A program made the translations under genes and the position numbers. The notes under the pieces are model-generated. The model did not search any database. It saw nothing but the letters and a program-made list of their open reading frames with translations, and had not been told where the DNA came from. Below are positions 42,374 through 51,588 of a DNA stretch of 64,000 bases, in pieces; positions within the stretch are counted from its first letter, which is position 1; every line of letters begins with the position of its first letter. Origin of the DNA: Bradyrhizobium sp. BR 10289 (lineage in GTDB: Bacteria; Pseudomonadota; Alphaproteobacteria; Rhizobiales; Xanthobacteraceae); the NCBI RefSeq assembly GCF_019455385.1, contig NZ_JACOFR010000011.1, positions 124,001-188,000 on the forward strand, written 5' to 3'.

Positions 42374-43159
42374 ATGATTCGGGACAAGTCCGCCAACAAG
42401 CCTGCCAAAGAGGCGCCTGAGAAGGACGCTGCGAAAAAAGTCGCGCCTGCCAAGGCCAGCTTTCGCCGCGAGCGTGCGCTGATCAAGCGCGGCATCTGGC
42501 CCATCGCCGGCTGCGACGAGGCCGGCCGCGGGCCGCTCGCCGGTCCCGTGGTGGCGGCGGCGGTGATTCTCGATCCCGACCGCATTCCGCGTGGCATCGA
42601 CGATTCCAAGCGGCTGACCGCGGAGGAGCGCGAAAGACTGTTCGAGAAGATCTGTGCCACCGCGCAGGTCTCGGTCGCCGTCGCCTCGCCGGCACGTATC
42701 GACCGTGACAACATCCTGCGTGCCTCGCTATGGGCGCTGAAGCGCGCCGTGGTGGCGCTGCCCGAGCAGCCCAAGCACGTCTTCGTCGACGGCCGCGACC
42801 GGCTCGACACGGCCTGCGATTGCGAGGCCGTGATCGGCGGCGACGGTATCGTGCTGTCAATCGCGGCCGCCTCGATCGTCGCCAAGGTGACGCGCGACCG
42901 TCTGATGTGCGCGCTGGCGCAGGACTGCCCCGGCTACGGCTTCGAGCAGCACAAGGGCTACGGCGTCCCCGAGCATCTCGACGCGCTGAGCCGCCTCGGC
43001 CCGACGATCCACCACCGCAGCTTCTTCGCCCCCGTCGCGGCGGCGCGGGCCAAGCACATGCCCTGGACGGTCGAGCCCGTGCGGGACCTGTTCGAGGTCA
43101 CCGAGGTCGAGGTGCAGGTGGAGACCTCAGTTGAAATCGACGCTTCCGCGGGCCTCTAG
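42374..43159 (+). CDS. rnhB: Ribonuclease HII
   Basis: Cuts RNA at RNA-DNA junctions and single ribonucleotides in DNA. The 261-residue product has the family DEAGRG motif (IAGCDEAGRGPLAGPVVAAAV near residue 46-66), DDSKRLTAEERE, HVFVDGRDRL with catalytic Asp, and SIAAASIVAKVTRDRLM. The first 35 residues are Lys/Ala/Pro-rich and not part of the catalytic fold; ATG 42374 (MIRDKSANK) is taken as start. It lies 69 bp after the SOS-controlled radical SAM gene and may be read from it. Confidence 0.95.
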   Translation: MIRDKSANKPAKEAPEKDAAKKVAPAKASFRRERALIKRGIWPIAGCDEAGRGPLAGPVVAAAVILDPDRIPRGIDDSKRLTAEERERLFEKICATAQVSVAVASPARIDRDNILRASLWALKRAVVALPEQPKHVFVDGRDRLDTACDCEAVIGGDGIVLSIAAASIVAKVTRDRLMCALAQDCPGYGFEQHKGYGVPEHLDALSRLGPTIHHRSFFAPVAAARAKHMPWTVEPVRDLFEVTEVEVQVETSVEIDASAGL

Positions 43160-43258
43160 ATCAGAGGGTCGTTGCCACGACACGCAGCGCCCTTTATCAA
43201 AACAGTCGTGAGCGAATAGGGCCGGCTGGACGGGTTGGCTGCATCTTGCGGGCGTTGC

Positions 43259-44767
43259 ATGCGGTTTACCTCCCTGGTCATCGAGCTCATTCGCGCCCGG
43301 CCGCGGCTGATCGTGTGGATCGCCGTGCTGCTCCAGGCCTTGATGTGGCTGTTCGTGGCGCTGGTGTTTTACCGCAGCCCGCCCGGCGGTCTCGCGACCC
43401 TCCTGGCGTTCGGCCGCGAGTACCAGGTCGGGACTGATCTCGGCCCGCCCCTGCCGGTCTGGCTCGCCGACATCGCCTACCGCGCCGCGGGCGGCCACAT
43501 GTTCGGCGTCTACGTGCTGGCGGAGCTCTGCGAGATCGCGACCTTCATCGCGCTCTATCATCTCTCGCGCGCCGTGGTCGGCTCGCAGCAGGCGGTGCTC
43601 GCCGTGCTGCTGACCATGACGGTGCTGGCGTTCTCCTCGCCGGCGCTCGATTTCGGCCTGCTGGTGCTGGCGCGGCCGCTCTGGGCGCTGCTGCTGCTGC
43701 ATTCCTGGCAGATCATCGGCCAGCGCCGCGGCAATGCCTGGTTCGCCTGGTCGATCGAGGCGGGCCTGTTGCTGCTGACGACGCCCGCGGCGATCTTCCT
43801 GCTTCTGCTGATCGTCGTCTTCGCAATCTCGACCGCCGGCGGCCGCCGCACGCTGCGCGCGCTGGACCCGCTGTTCGCGCTGATCGTCGTCGCCGTGCTG
43901 GCGCTGCCCTATGCGGTCTGGCTGATGCGCGCCGAAACGCTGGTGCTGCCCACCCTGCCGCAAGTCGCCGAGCTGAATGCCCGCGCCATTCACGCCGCCT
44001 GGCTGCTCGGCGGGCTCGTGCTTGGCGCCGCGGCCATCCCGGCGCTGACCTTTCTCAATACCGGCCTGTTCGTCGCCAAAGGTGAGGACGCGCCGATCAT
44101 CTACCGCCCGCCGGTCGAGCCGCTCGCGCGCAGTTATGTCTATTTCTTCGCCTTGGCACCGGCGCTGGGTGCGGTCCTGATCTCCGGCGTGCTCGGGCTC
44201 GATGCCGTCGTCGGCGGCCCTGGTGTCGTTCTGGCGATGTCCGGGCTTGCCGTCATCGTCGCGGCCGGCGATCTCATCGCAATGCGCCGCGCGCGCATGC
44301 TGCGGACGGTGTGGGCCGCGGCCGTCGTGGCGCCGGCCGCCGGTGTCGTGCTCGCCGTGCTGTTCCTGCCCTGGACTGGCACCAACGAGATCGCGACCTC
44401 GATGCCGGCGCGCGCGATCTCGGATTTCTTCGACGAGAGCTTTGCCCGCCGCACCAATCATCGCCTGCGCGCCGTCGCCGGCGAGACCCAGCTCGCGAGC
44501 TTGATCACGCTGCATTCCGGCCGCCCGCATCTGTTCATCGATGCTCAGCCTGCGCGGACGCCGTGGATGAACCAGACCAGGTTCAGTGAAACCGGCGGTG
44601 TCGTGGTCTGGCGTGCCGCCGATACCGCCGGCACCCCGCCGCCCGAGATTCTCGCGCGCTTCCCCGGCGTCGTGCCGGAAGTACCGCGCGCCTTCGAATG
44701 GCTGGTGACGGGCCGTCAGCAACTCTTGCGCATCGGCTGGGCGATCGTGCGGCCGAAGGGGACGTAG
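43259..44767 (+). CDS. Multi-pass membrane glycosyltransferase, GT39/ArnT-like
   Basis: A 502-residue inner-membrane protein with about ten hydrophobic segments and a C-terminal soluble part (about residues 385-502). Features of the GT39/ArnT-like group are the first external loop after membrane segment 1 with GREYQVGTDLGPPLPVWLADIAYRAAGG; an Asp here (D in GTDLG) is where such lipid-sugar transferases place the catalytic acidic residue. The donor is probably polyprenyl-linked sugar and the acceptor unknown. No ribosome-binding site is obvious before ATG 43259. The neighbouring genes do not hint at a pathway. Confidence 0.7.
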   Translation: MRFTSLVIELIRARPRLIVWIAVLLQALMWLFVALVFYRSPPGGLATLLAFGREYQVGTDLGPPLPVWLADIAYRAAGGHMFGVYVLAELCEIATFIALYHLSRAVVGSQQAVLAVLLTMTVLAFSSPALDFGLLVLARPLWALLLLHSWQIIGQRRGNAWFAWSIEAGLLLLTTPAAIFLLLLIVVFAISTAGGRRTLRALDPLFALIVVAVLALPYAVWLMRAETLVLPTLPQVAELNARAIHAAWLLGGLVLGAAAIPALTFLNTGLFVAKGEDAPIIYRPPVEPLARSYVYFFALAPALGAVLISGVLGLDAVVGGPGVVLAMSGLAVIVAAGDLIAMRRARMLRTVWAAAVVAPAAGVVLAVLFLPWTGTNEIATSMPARAISDFFDESFARRTNHRLRAVAGETQLASLITLHSGRPHLFIDAQPARTPWMNQTRFSETGGVVVWRAADTAGTPPPEILARFPGVVPEVPRAFEWLVTGRQQLLRIGWAIVRPKGT

Positions 44768-44783
44768 CGACAATCGCTGAAAA

Positions 44784-44880
44784 TCGTAGGGTGGGCAAAG
44801 GCGCAAAGCGCCGTGCCCACGTCACCTATCCGTTGTCACGATAGAGGTGGTAGGCACGCTCCGCTTTGCCCACCCTCCGA
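44784..44880. repeat. Palindromic intergenic repeat (GTAGGGTGGGCAAAGG family)
   Basis: Second copy of the family at 30712-30817: TCGTAGGGTGGGCAAAG on the left, CTTTGCCCACCCTCCGA on the right, with one mismatch in the outer arm and a more degenerate centre. It lies between the convergent GT39-like and uracil-DNA glycosylase genes. Confidence 0.75.
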
Positions 44881-44887
44881 GAGCTTG

Positions 44888-45694
44888 CTAACCCGCCAGC
44901 GCCTTCGCAATCGACCGCAAATCCTGCCAGGCCAGCCGCTTGTAGGACGGCGAGCGGAGCAGATAGGCCGGATGGAATGTCGGCAGCGCGCGAATGGTGC
45001 GCTGGCCGGTCTCGTAGTCGAACCAGCGCCCGCGCGTGCGCATGATGCCTTCGCGTGTCGACAGCAGCGTCTGCGTCGAGGGATTGCCGAGCGTCACCAG
45101 GACGTCCGGATTCACCAGCTCGATCTGGCGCTGGATGAAGGGCAGGCAGATTTGCGTCTCCTGCGGCGTCGGCGTGCGGTTGCCGGGCGGCCGCCATGGA
45201 ATGACGTTGGCGATGTAGGCGGTGGTGCGGTTGAGGCCGATGGCGCCGATCATGAGGTCGAGCAGCTTGCCGCTGCGTCCGACAAAGGGCAGTCCCTCGA
45301 TGTCCTCGTCGCGGCCCGGCGCCTCGCCGACGAACATGATGCGCGCCTGCGGATTGCCGTCGGCGAACACGAGGCGCGTCGCGGTGTGTTTCAGTGCGCA
45401 GCCCTCAAAACTTTGCATGAGCTCGCGCAGCGCCTCCAGCGTCGGCGCGGTGCGCGCGGCCTCGCGCGCGGAGGCGATCGCGACGTCGGGCGCAGGCGCG
45501 GCCTCGCCGCGCATGACCGCGGGCGCTGCGACCGGCCGCGGTGCCTCGACCGGCGGCGCCGCGCGCGGGGTCGGCGGCGGGGCATCCATTTCCGCCAGAC
45601 GGTCTATCGGCTCCTCCGCGACCGCGCAGTCGACGCCGGCCTCCAGATAGAAGGCGAGTAGCTCTCGGACGGTGGGTGCGGGTTCGGGGATCAT
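44888..45694 (-). CDS. Uracil-DNA glycosylase, family 4-like
   Basis: Removes uracil from DNA. The 268-residue product has motif A VGEAPGRDEDIEGLPFVGRSGKLLD (about 122-146) and motif B LPTFHPAYLLR near residue 238-248. A Pro/Ala-rich linker (about residues 37-70) precedes the domain. Family 4 enzymes bind a 4Fe-4S cluster through four Cys; only three Cys exist in this whole protein (23, 99, 183), and the usual C-x2-C is reduced to one Cys in EGCALKH, so cluster binding is doubtful. It is divergent from the ETF-QO gene, 136 bp apart. Confidence 0.88.
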   Translation of the reverse strand: MIPEPAPTVRELLAFYLEAGVDCAVAEEPIDRLAEMDAPPPTPRAAPPVEAPRPVAAPAVMRGEAAPAPDVAIASAREAARTAPTLEALRELMQSFEGCALKHTATRLVFADGNPQARIMFVGEAPGRDEDIEGLPFVGRSGKLLDLMIGAIGLNRTTAYIANVIPWRPPGNRTPTPQETQICLPFIQRQIELVNPDVLVTLGNPSTQTLLSTREGIMRTRGRWFDYETGQRTIRALPTFHPAYLLRSPSYKRLAWQDLRSIAKALAG

Positions 45695-45830
45695 TTGGAA
45701 AGTCAGACTATTAGTTCATCTTAAGCCGCCTTGCATCCCAGCGGAACGCGATTCCGAGGTTGTCCTACCCGGAAAAATCGGAAACAAGAGGGCGCAAACG
45801 ACCAAGGACCGTCTCAAGGGCTGAGATCAG

Positions 45831-47492
45831 ATGAGCACCGAAGAACTTCCCCCGCGCGAATCCATGGAATTCGACGTCGTCATCGTTGGCGCCGGTCCCT
45901 CGGGCCTGTCGGCCGCGATCCGGCTGAAGCAGCTCAATGCCGATCTCAACGTGGTCGTGGTGGAGAAGGGCTCCGAGGTTGGTGCGCATATTCTCTCGGG
46001 TGCCGTGATCGACCCGGCCGGGCTCGACAAGCTCATTCCCGACTGGCGCGAAGATGCCGACTGCCCGTTGAAGACCCAGGTGAAGGACGACCGCTTCTAC
46101 TGGATGACGGCGGGCGGGGCGATCAAGCTGCCGGGCTTCATGATGCCGCCGCTGATGGACAATCATCACTGCTATATCGGCTCGCTCGGCAATGTCTGCC
46201 GCTGGCTGGCGCGGAAAGCGGAGGCGCTCGGCGTCGAGATCTATCCGGGCTTCGCCGCGGCCGAAGTGCTCTATGACGAGGAGGGCAGGGTCAAGGGCAT
46301 CGCCACCGGCGACATGGGCATCGGCCGCGACGGCAAGCCGAAGGACTCCTTCACCCGTGGCATGGAATTGCTCGGCAAATACACGCTGTTCGCCGAAGGC
46401 GCACGCGGCAGCCTGACCAAGCAGCTCATCAACAAGTTCGCGCTCGATGCCAAGAGCGAACCGCCGAAGTTCGGCATTGGTCTCAAGGAAGTCTGGCAGA
46501 TCGATCCCGCCAAGCATCAGAAGGGCCTGATCCAGCACTCATTCGGCTGGCCGCTCGACCTGAAGACCGGCGGTGGCTCGTTCCTCTATCATTATGACGA
46601 CAATCTCGTCGCGGTCGGCTTCGTCGTGCACCTGAACTACGATGATCCCTATCTCTCGCCGTTCGACGAATTCCAGCGCTTCAAGACCCATCCATCGATC
46701 CGCGGCGTGTTCGAGGGTGGCAAGCGGCTCGCCTATGGCGCACGCGCCATCACCGAGGGCGGTTATCAATCGGTGCCGAAGCTGACCTTCCCCGGCGGCG
46801 CGCTGGTCGGCTGCGCAGCCGGCTTCGTCAACGTGCCCCGCATCAAGGGCGTGCACAACGCGATGGGCACCGGCATGCTGGCTGCCGAGCACGTCGCCGC
46901 GGCGATTGCGGCTGATCGCGCCAATGACGAGATCGTCGATTACGAGAACGCCTGGCGATCCTCGCCGGTCGGCAAGGATTTGTTCCTGGTCCGCAACGTC
47001 AAGCCGCTGTGGTCGAAGTTCGGCACCGTGCTCGGCGTCGCGCTCGGCGGCTTCGACATGTGGTGCAACACGCTGTTCGGCACCTCGCTGTTCGGCACCC
47101 AGCCGCATGCTAAACCCGACCGCGCCACGCTCGATCCGGCGAAGCAGCACACCCCGAAGAACTATCCGAAGCCGGACGGAAAGATTTCCTTCGACAAGCT
47201 GTCCTCGGTGTTCCTGTCCAACACCAATCATGAGGAGGACCAGCCGGTGCATCTCAAGGTCACGGACATGAACCTGCAGAAGACCTCGGAGCACGACGTG
47301 TTTGCCGGCCCTTCGAATCGCTATTGCCCGGCCGGCGTCTACGAGTGGATCGAGGAGGGTTCGGGCCCGCGCTTCCAGATCAATGCCCAGAATTGCGTCC
47401 ACTGCAAAACCTGCGACGTGAAGGACCCCAACGGCAACATCACCTGGGTTCCCCCGGAGGGCGGCGGCGGTCCGAACTACGAGGCGATGTAA
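45831..47492 (+). CDS. Electron transfer flavoprotein-ubiquinone oxidoreductase
   Basis: Passes electrons from ETF (fatty acid and amino acid dehydrogenases) to ubiquinone at the inner membrane. The 553-residue length is typical. FAD motif VVIVGAGPSGLSAAIRLKQ (16-34), ubiquinone-side region GGYQSVPKLTFPGGALVGCAAGFVN, and C-terminal ferredoxin-like 4Fe-4S cysteines in YCPAGVYEW and NCVHCKTCDVKDP. The partner genes etfAB are not in the window. ATG 45831 starts MSTEELPPRESMEFDVVIVG with a GAG-rich stretch upstream. The following 296-bp gap has no gene I can support. Confidence 0.97.
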   Translation: MSTEELPPRESMEFDVVIVGAGPSGLSAAIRLKQLNADLNVVVVEKGSEVGAHILSGAVIDPAGLDKLIPDWREDADCPLKTQVKDDRFYWMTAGGAIKLPGFMMPPLMDNHHCYIGSLGNVCRWLARKAEALGVEIYPGFAAAEVLYDEEGRVKGIATGDMGIGRDGKPKDSFTRGMELLGKYTLFAEGARGSLTKQLINKFALDAKSEPPKFGIGLKEVWQIDPAKHQKGLIQHSFGWPLDLKTGGGSFLYHYDDNLVAVGFVVHLNYDDPYLSPFDEFQRFKTHPSIRGVFEGGKRLAYGARAITEGGYQSVPKLTFPGGALVGCAAGFVNVPRIKGVHNAMGTGMLAAEHVAAAIAADRANDEIVDYENAWRSSPVGKDLFLVRNVKPLWSKFGTVLGVALGGFDMWCNTLFGTSLFGTQPHAKPDRATLDPAKQHTPKNYPKPDGKISFDKLSSVFLSNTNHEEDQPVHLKVTDMNLQKTSEHDVFAGPSNRYCPAGVYEWIEEGSGPRFQINAQNCVHCKTCDVKDPNGNITWVPPEGGGGPNYEAM

Positions 47493-47788
47493 GAGCGGGC
47501 TAGGTGGAATCGGCCAAGGTCCGAAAGGTGATCTGGCGCACGTTCGCGTGAGCCCCCCTCTGCGGCTACCGGCCGCGGCCACGATAAGGCCATACTAGCA
47601 GCGTCTTGGGCTCTCTTGGCCGATTTGGGGCGTGCGGAGGGGATCGCCCGGCCCGAATCCTTGCGGTGAAGCGCCAAAAGCGGCATTGTCGGCCCGACGG
47701 TTCCGGGTCCCGATGCCTCCGGCCGCGTTCGCATGCGATACGGCCTTCTGCTGCAAACCCAGGCACTACCAACTCAAGGCGAGCCCTG

Positions 47789-49585
47789 ATGTTCTCAAAT
47801 CGTTTCAACCGCTGGACTGTTGCCGCCATCGCCCTCGTGGGCACTGCGATCGCGACGGTCCCCGGCGCGGTCATGGCGCAGACGCCGGACCATCCGTCCG
47901 ACACGGCGGCGCAATTTCCGACCCGGAACGATCTGAAGTCGCTCACCACGTCCGGCAGCTATCTGGCCGCCCGCCACGCCAGCGTCGAGCGCGATGCCGC
48001 GTCGGCCGCAGCGTTCTACCGCTCGGCGCTGCGCAGCGACCCGAAGAACAACGAACTGCTCGACCGCGCCTTCATCTCGTCGGTCGCCGACGGTGACATC
48101 GAGGAGGCGGTCAAGCTCGCCGAGCGCATCCTCACCATCGACAAGACCAACCGCGTCGCGCGCCTGGTCGTCGGCGTGCACGATCTCAAGATGAAGAAGT
48201 ACGCGACCGCGCAGACCAACATCAACCAGTCGATCCGCGGTCCGATCACCGATCTCGTTGCCACTCTGCTGTCGGGTTGGGCCGCCTATGGCGCCGGCGA
48301 TGCCAAGGGCGGTGTCGCCACCATCGACAAGCTGGCCGGTCCCGAATGGTATCCGCTGTTCAAGGACCTCCATGCCGGCATGATCCTCGAGCTCTCCGGC
48401 AAGGAGAAGGATGCCGGCACCCGCTTCGAGCGCGCCTACAAGCTCGACGATTCCATGCTGCGCGTGACCGAAGCCTACGCGCGCTGGCTGTCGCGCAACA
48501 AGGATGCGGCGGCGGCGACGACCGTCTATCAGGCCTTCGACAAGAAGCTCGCCCGTCATCCGCTGATCGCGGAAGGACTGCGCGATACCAAGGCCGGCAA
48601 GAAGCTGCCGCCGCTGGTCGACTCCGCACAAGCCGGTGCGGCCGAAGCGCTCTACGGCATCGGCGCCACGCTGACCCGCCGCGGCGGCGAGGACCTGGCG
48701 CTGGTCTATCTCCAGCTCTCGCTCTACCTGCAGCCGAGCCATCCGCTGGCGCTGCTCTCGCTCGCCGATCTCTATGAATCGGTGAAGCGTCCGCAGATGG
48801 CGATCAAGGTCTATGAGCGCGTGCCGGCGACCTCGCCGCTCAAGCGCAACGCGCAGATCCAGCTCGCGATTGACCTCGATTCCGCCGACCGCACCGACGA
48901 GGCGATCAAGATCCTCAAGGGCGTCACGTCAGAGGATGCCAAGGATCTCGAAGCCATTATGGCGCTCGGCAACATCGAGCGCGGCCGCAAGAAGTTCGGC
49001 GATTGTGGCGCGACCTATTCGCGCGGCATCGAGGTGCTGCCGGCAGGCAACGACAAGGCCAACAGCGTCTGGTATTATTATCGCGGCATCTGCGAGGAGC
49101 GCTCCAAGGAGTGGAGCAAGGCCGAGGCCGACATGAAGAAGGCGCTCGAGCTGCAGCCCGACCAGCCGCATGTCCTCAACTATCTCGGCTATTCCTGGAT
49201 CGACCAGGGCGTGAACCTCGACGAAGGCATGAAGATGATCAAGCGCGCCGTCGAGCAACGTCCCGACGACGGCTACATCGTCGACTCCCTCGGCTGGGCC
49301 TATTACCGCATCGGCAACTACGAGGAGGCGGTGAAGAACCTTGAGCGCGCGATCGACCTCAAGCCCGAGGATCCCACCATCAACGATCACCTTGGCGATG
49401 CCTATTGGCGCGTCGGCCGCACGCTGGAGGCCAAATTCCAGTGGGCCCATGCGCGCGATCTCAAGCCCGAGCCGGATGACCTTCCGAAGATCGAAGCCAA
49501 GATCGCCAACGGCATGACCGAGGACAATTCGAACTCTTCGGCCGCTCAGGCGGAAAAGAAGAAGGACGACGGCAAGGGCGGCTAG
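47789..49585 (+). CDS. Exported tetratricopeptide repeat protein
   Basis: A 598-residue TPR protein with an N-terminal signal peptide (RWTVAAIALVGTAIATVPGAVMAQ, cleavage likely after AMAQ near residue 30). TPR-like helices run through the whole chain, best seen at the end (HVLNYLGYSWIDQGVNLDEGMKMIKRAVEQRPDDGYIVDSLGWAYYRIGNYEEAVKNLERAIDLKPEDPTINDHLGDAYWRVGR, here quoted only by its repeat pattern W-x2-LG...A...P). A Lys-rich tail ends it. It likely scaffolds an envelope complex; no partner is evident. The next gene, ispE, begins 19 bp after its stop. Confidence 0.85.
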   Translation: MFSNRFNRWTVAAIALVGTAIATVPGAVMAQTPDHPSDTAAQFPTRNDLKSLTTSGSYLAARHASVERDAASAAAFYRSALRSDPKNNELLDRAFISSVADGDIEEAVKLAERILTIDKTNRVARLVVGVHDLKMKKYATAQTNINQSIRGPITDLVATLLSGWAAYGAGDAKGGVATIDKLAGPEWYPLFKDLHAGMILELSGKEKDAGTRFERAYKLDDSMLRVTEAYARWLSRNKDAAAATTVYQAFDKKLARHPLIAEGLRDTKAGKKLPPLVDSAQAGAAEALYGIGATLTRRGGEDLALVYLQLSLYLQPSHPLALLSLADLYESVKRPQMAIKVYERVPATSPLKRNAQIQLAIDLDSADRTDEAIKILKGVTSEDAKDLEAIMALGNIERGRKKFGDCGATYSRGIEVLPAGNDKANSVWYYYRGICEERSKEWSKAEADMKKALELQPDQPHVLNYLGYSWIDQGVNLDEGMKMIKRAVEQRPDDGYIVDSLGWAYYRIGNYEEAVKNLERAIDLKPEDPTINDHLGDAYWRVGRTLEAKFQWAHARDLKPEPDDLPKIEAKIANGMTEDNSNSSAAQAEKKKDDGKGG

Positions 49586-49604
49586 ACTGACCAAAGTTGG
49601 GGGC

Positions 49605-50498
49605 GTGTCGCCGATGCCGGCGCTGATTGAAGAAGGACGGGCGAAGGTCAATTTGAGCCTTCGCGTCGTCGGCCGTCGTGCCGACGGCTATCATGATCTC
49701 GAAAGCGTGGTCGCCTTCGCCGACTGCGCCGACCGGCTTACGCTGGAGCCGGGCGGCAAGCTGAAGCTTGTCACCACCGGGCCGCTGGCTGCGGCGTGCG
49801 GCGATGTTTCCGACAATCTGGTGTTCAAGGCCGCGAAGCTCCTGGCTGAGGCCGTGCCGAACCTGAAGCTCGGCGCCTTCGCGCTCGACAAGGTGCTTCC
49901 TGTGGCCGCCGGTATCGGCGGCGGCTCGGCGGACGCGGCGGCGGCGCTGCGGCTGCTGGCGCGTCTCAACAATCTTTCGCTCGACGATCCGCGGCTACAG
50001 AAGGTCGCGCTCGCGACCGGCGCTGACGTTCCGGTGTGCCTGTTCTCGCGCGCCTGCGACATGACCGGCGTCGGCGAGCAGTTGCTGCCACTGGCGTTGC
50101 CGAGCATGCCCTGCGTGATGGTCAACCCGCGCGTGCCGGTTGCGACCAAGGACGTCTTTAGGGAGCTCGGCCTGCGCAACGGCGAGTTGCTGGTCGGAGC
50201 CACCGCCGTCCTCGACGCGCCCGCCTGGCCGGAGGAGGGCGGGTCGATCGCCGATTGGGTCGAGGTCCTCGAAAACGTCCCCAATGATCTCGAAGCGCCG
50301 GCGCTGCGGATCCAGCCTGTGATCGGCGAGGTGTTGGAGGCCTTGCGCGACTCCGCCGGCGTCAAGCTTGCCCGCATGTCCGGCTCGGGCGCCACGTGCT
50401 TTGCGATTTACGGCGCGCCCACCGAAGCCCACGACGCCGCCGAAAAGATCCGGCGCGATCACTCCGGCTGGTGGGTGCATGCGGGGACGTTGAGCTAA
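49605..50498 (+). CDS. ispE: 4-diphosphocytidyl-2-C-methyl-D-erythritol kinase
   Basis: GHMP kinase of the MEP isoprenoid pathway. The 297-residue product has the substrate-binding start EEGRAKVNLSLRVVGRRADGYHDLESVV and the ATP loop LPVAAGIGGGSADAAAALRLL (about 98-118), plus the GHMP C-terminal motif LARMSGSGATCFAIY near residue 258-272. GTG 49605 is used here; ATG 49614, three codons in, is equally possible, as the GGGGGC upstream could serve either. It may be co-transcribed with the TPR gene. The polyprenyl synthase at 55630 uses the same pathway's products. Confidence 0.95.
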   Translation: MSPMPALIEEGRAKVNLSLRVVGRRADGYHDLESVVAFADCADRLTLEPGGKLKLVTTGPLAAACGDVSDNLVFKAAKLLAEAVPNLKLGAFALDKVLPVAAGIGGGSADAAAALRLLARLNNLSLDDPRLQKVALATGADVPVCLFSRACDMTGVGEQLLPLALPSMPCVMVNPRVPVATKDVFRELGLRNGELLVGATAVLDAPAWPEEGGSIADWVEVLENVPNDLEAPALRIQPVIGEVLEALRDSAGVKLARMSGSGATCFAIYGAPTEAHDAAEKIRRDHSGWWVHAGTLS

Positions 50499-50553
50499 CT
50501 GTTTTCTCAACAGCGCTGCCGCATGTCGCGACGCTCATGCGCGCTACGATTGC

Positions 50554-51489
50554 TTACGTCGCCAACGCGAGATAGCCGCTGATGGTCAGGATCGACGTCA
50601 CCGTCGATGCCAGGATGACATTTGACGTCATCGCCGCCTCGCGCTTGTAGAACTCCGCGAGCATGAACGGGCCCGTGCCGGTCGGAAGCGCGGCCAGCAG
50701 CACGGCGACGTGCGTGAGCAGCGGCGACAATCCGAACACCGCGGTCGCCATCACCCAGGTCACGGCCGGCTGAAGCACCAGCTTGAAGCTGACGAGAAGC
50801 GCCGCCGATCCGACATTCGTCTCGGTGCTCTCGCGCTTGGTCGCGAGAAACAGGCCGAGTGCGACGAGCGCGCAGGGCGAGGCTGCGCCGCCCAGTAGCT
50901 TGAGAAAACTCTCGGCGGCATCGGGCACGTTCATTCCGGTGATCGGGACAATCGCAGCCAGGGCCGGCGCAACGAGCAGGGGATTGCGGATCAGCGAGGC
51001 GCCGACCTTGGCAACGAGATGCCGCCGGCGTTTCTCGGTCTGCAGTCCGGTCTCGATCAGCACGATCGCGATCGCAAAGAGCACGCAGACCGTAATGATC
51101 GTAGCGACCAGCGTCGGTGCCAGCGCCTCGCGCCCGAGTGCGGCGAGCGCCAGAGGGAAACCGACGAAGCCGGTATTGGCGTAGCCCGCATTGAGGGCGT
51201 CGATGGCGGCGTCGGCGAGATGCCGGGGACGGCGCAGGCGGACGGCGATGGTCAGGCAGAACACCAGTGCCGCACCGATCCCGAAGGCGGCAATGAAGCG
51301 GGGCTGCCAGACTTCGGCCCATCGCGCATGCGCGACGATGTCGAACAGCAGGGCGGGGAGGGCGAGATAGACGACGAAGCGGTTCAGCTCGCTGGAGGCG
51401 TGCGCGCCGAGGACGCCGATCCGCCGGGCGAGCCAACCGGCGAAGATGAGTGCGAAGATGGGGAGGACGGCCGCAAGGGTGGAAAGCAT
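50554..51489 (-). CDS. AEC family transporter (auxin efflux carrier type)
   Basis: A 311-residue inner-membrane protein with about ten hydrophobic segments in two repeats of five, as in the AEC family, which exports auxin-like or malonate-like organic acids. Family marks are LNRFVVYLALPALLFDIVA and LNAGYANTGFVGFPLALAALG in the first half and the Pro-kinked SFKLVLQPAVTWV in the second. It is transcribed divergently from a LysR regulator, the usual arrangement for a regulated transporter. Substrate is unknown. Confidence 0.88.
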   Translation of the reverse strand: MLSTLAAVLPIFALIFAGWLARRIGVLGAHASSELNRFVVYLALPALLFDIVAHARWAEVWQPRFIAAFGIGAALVFCLTIAVRLRRPRHLADAAIDALNAGYANTGFVGFPLALAALGREALAPTLVATIITVCVLFAIAIVLIETGLQTEKRRRHLVAKVGASLIRNPLLVAPALAAIVPITGMNVPDAAESFLKLLGGAASPCALVALGLFLATKRESTETNVGSAALLVSFKLVLQPAVTWVMATAVFGLSPLLTHVAVLLAALPTGTGPFMLAEFYKREAAMTSNVILASTVTSILTISGYLALAT

Positions 51490-51569
51490 CGGGGAACCTG
51501 ATTTCGGAGGGACGAATTAGGCTACCCAACGCGATTGATATCATCCAATACTGATTGCTGCACTGCTCC

Positions 51570-51584
51570 ATACCTTTTCGGTAT
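51570..51584. promoter_or_regulatory. LysR-type T-N11-A box in the AEC-LysR interval
   Basis: ATACC-TTTTC-GGTAT is a 5-bp-arm dyad that contains T-N11-A (TACCTTTTCGGTA), the general LysR binding pattern. It ends 4 bp before the LysR ATG, so binding there would most directly shut off the regulator itself. Confidence 0.5.
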
Positions 51585-51588
51585 CATC

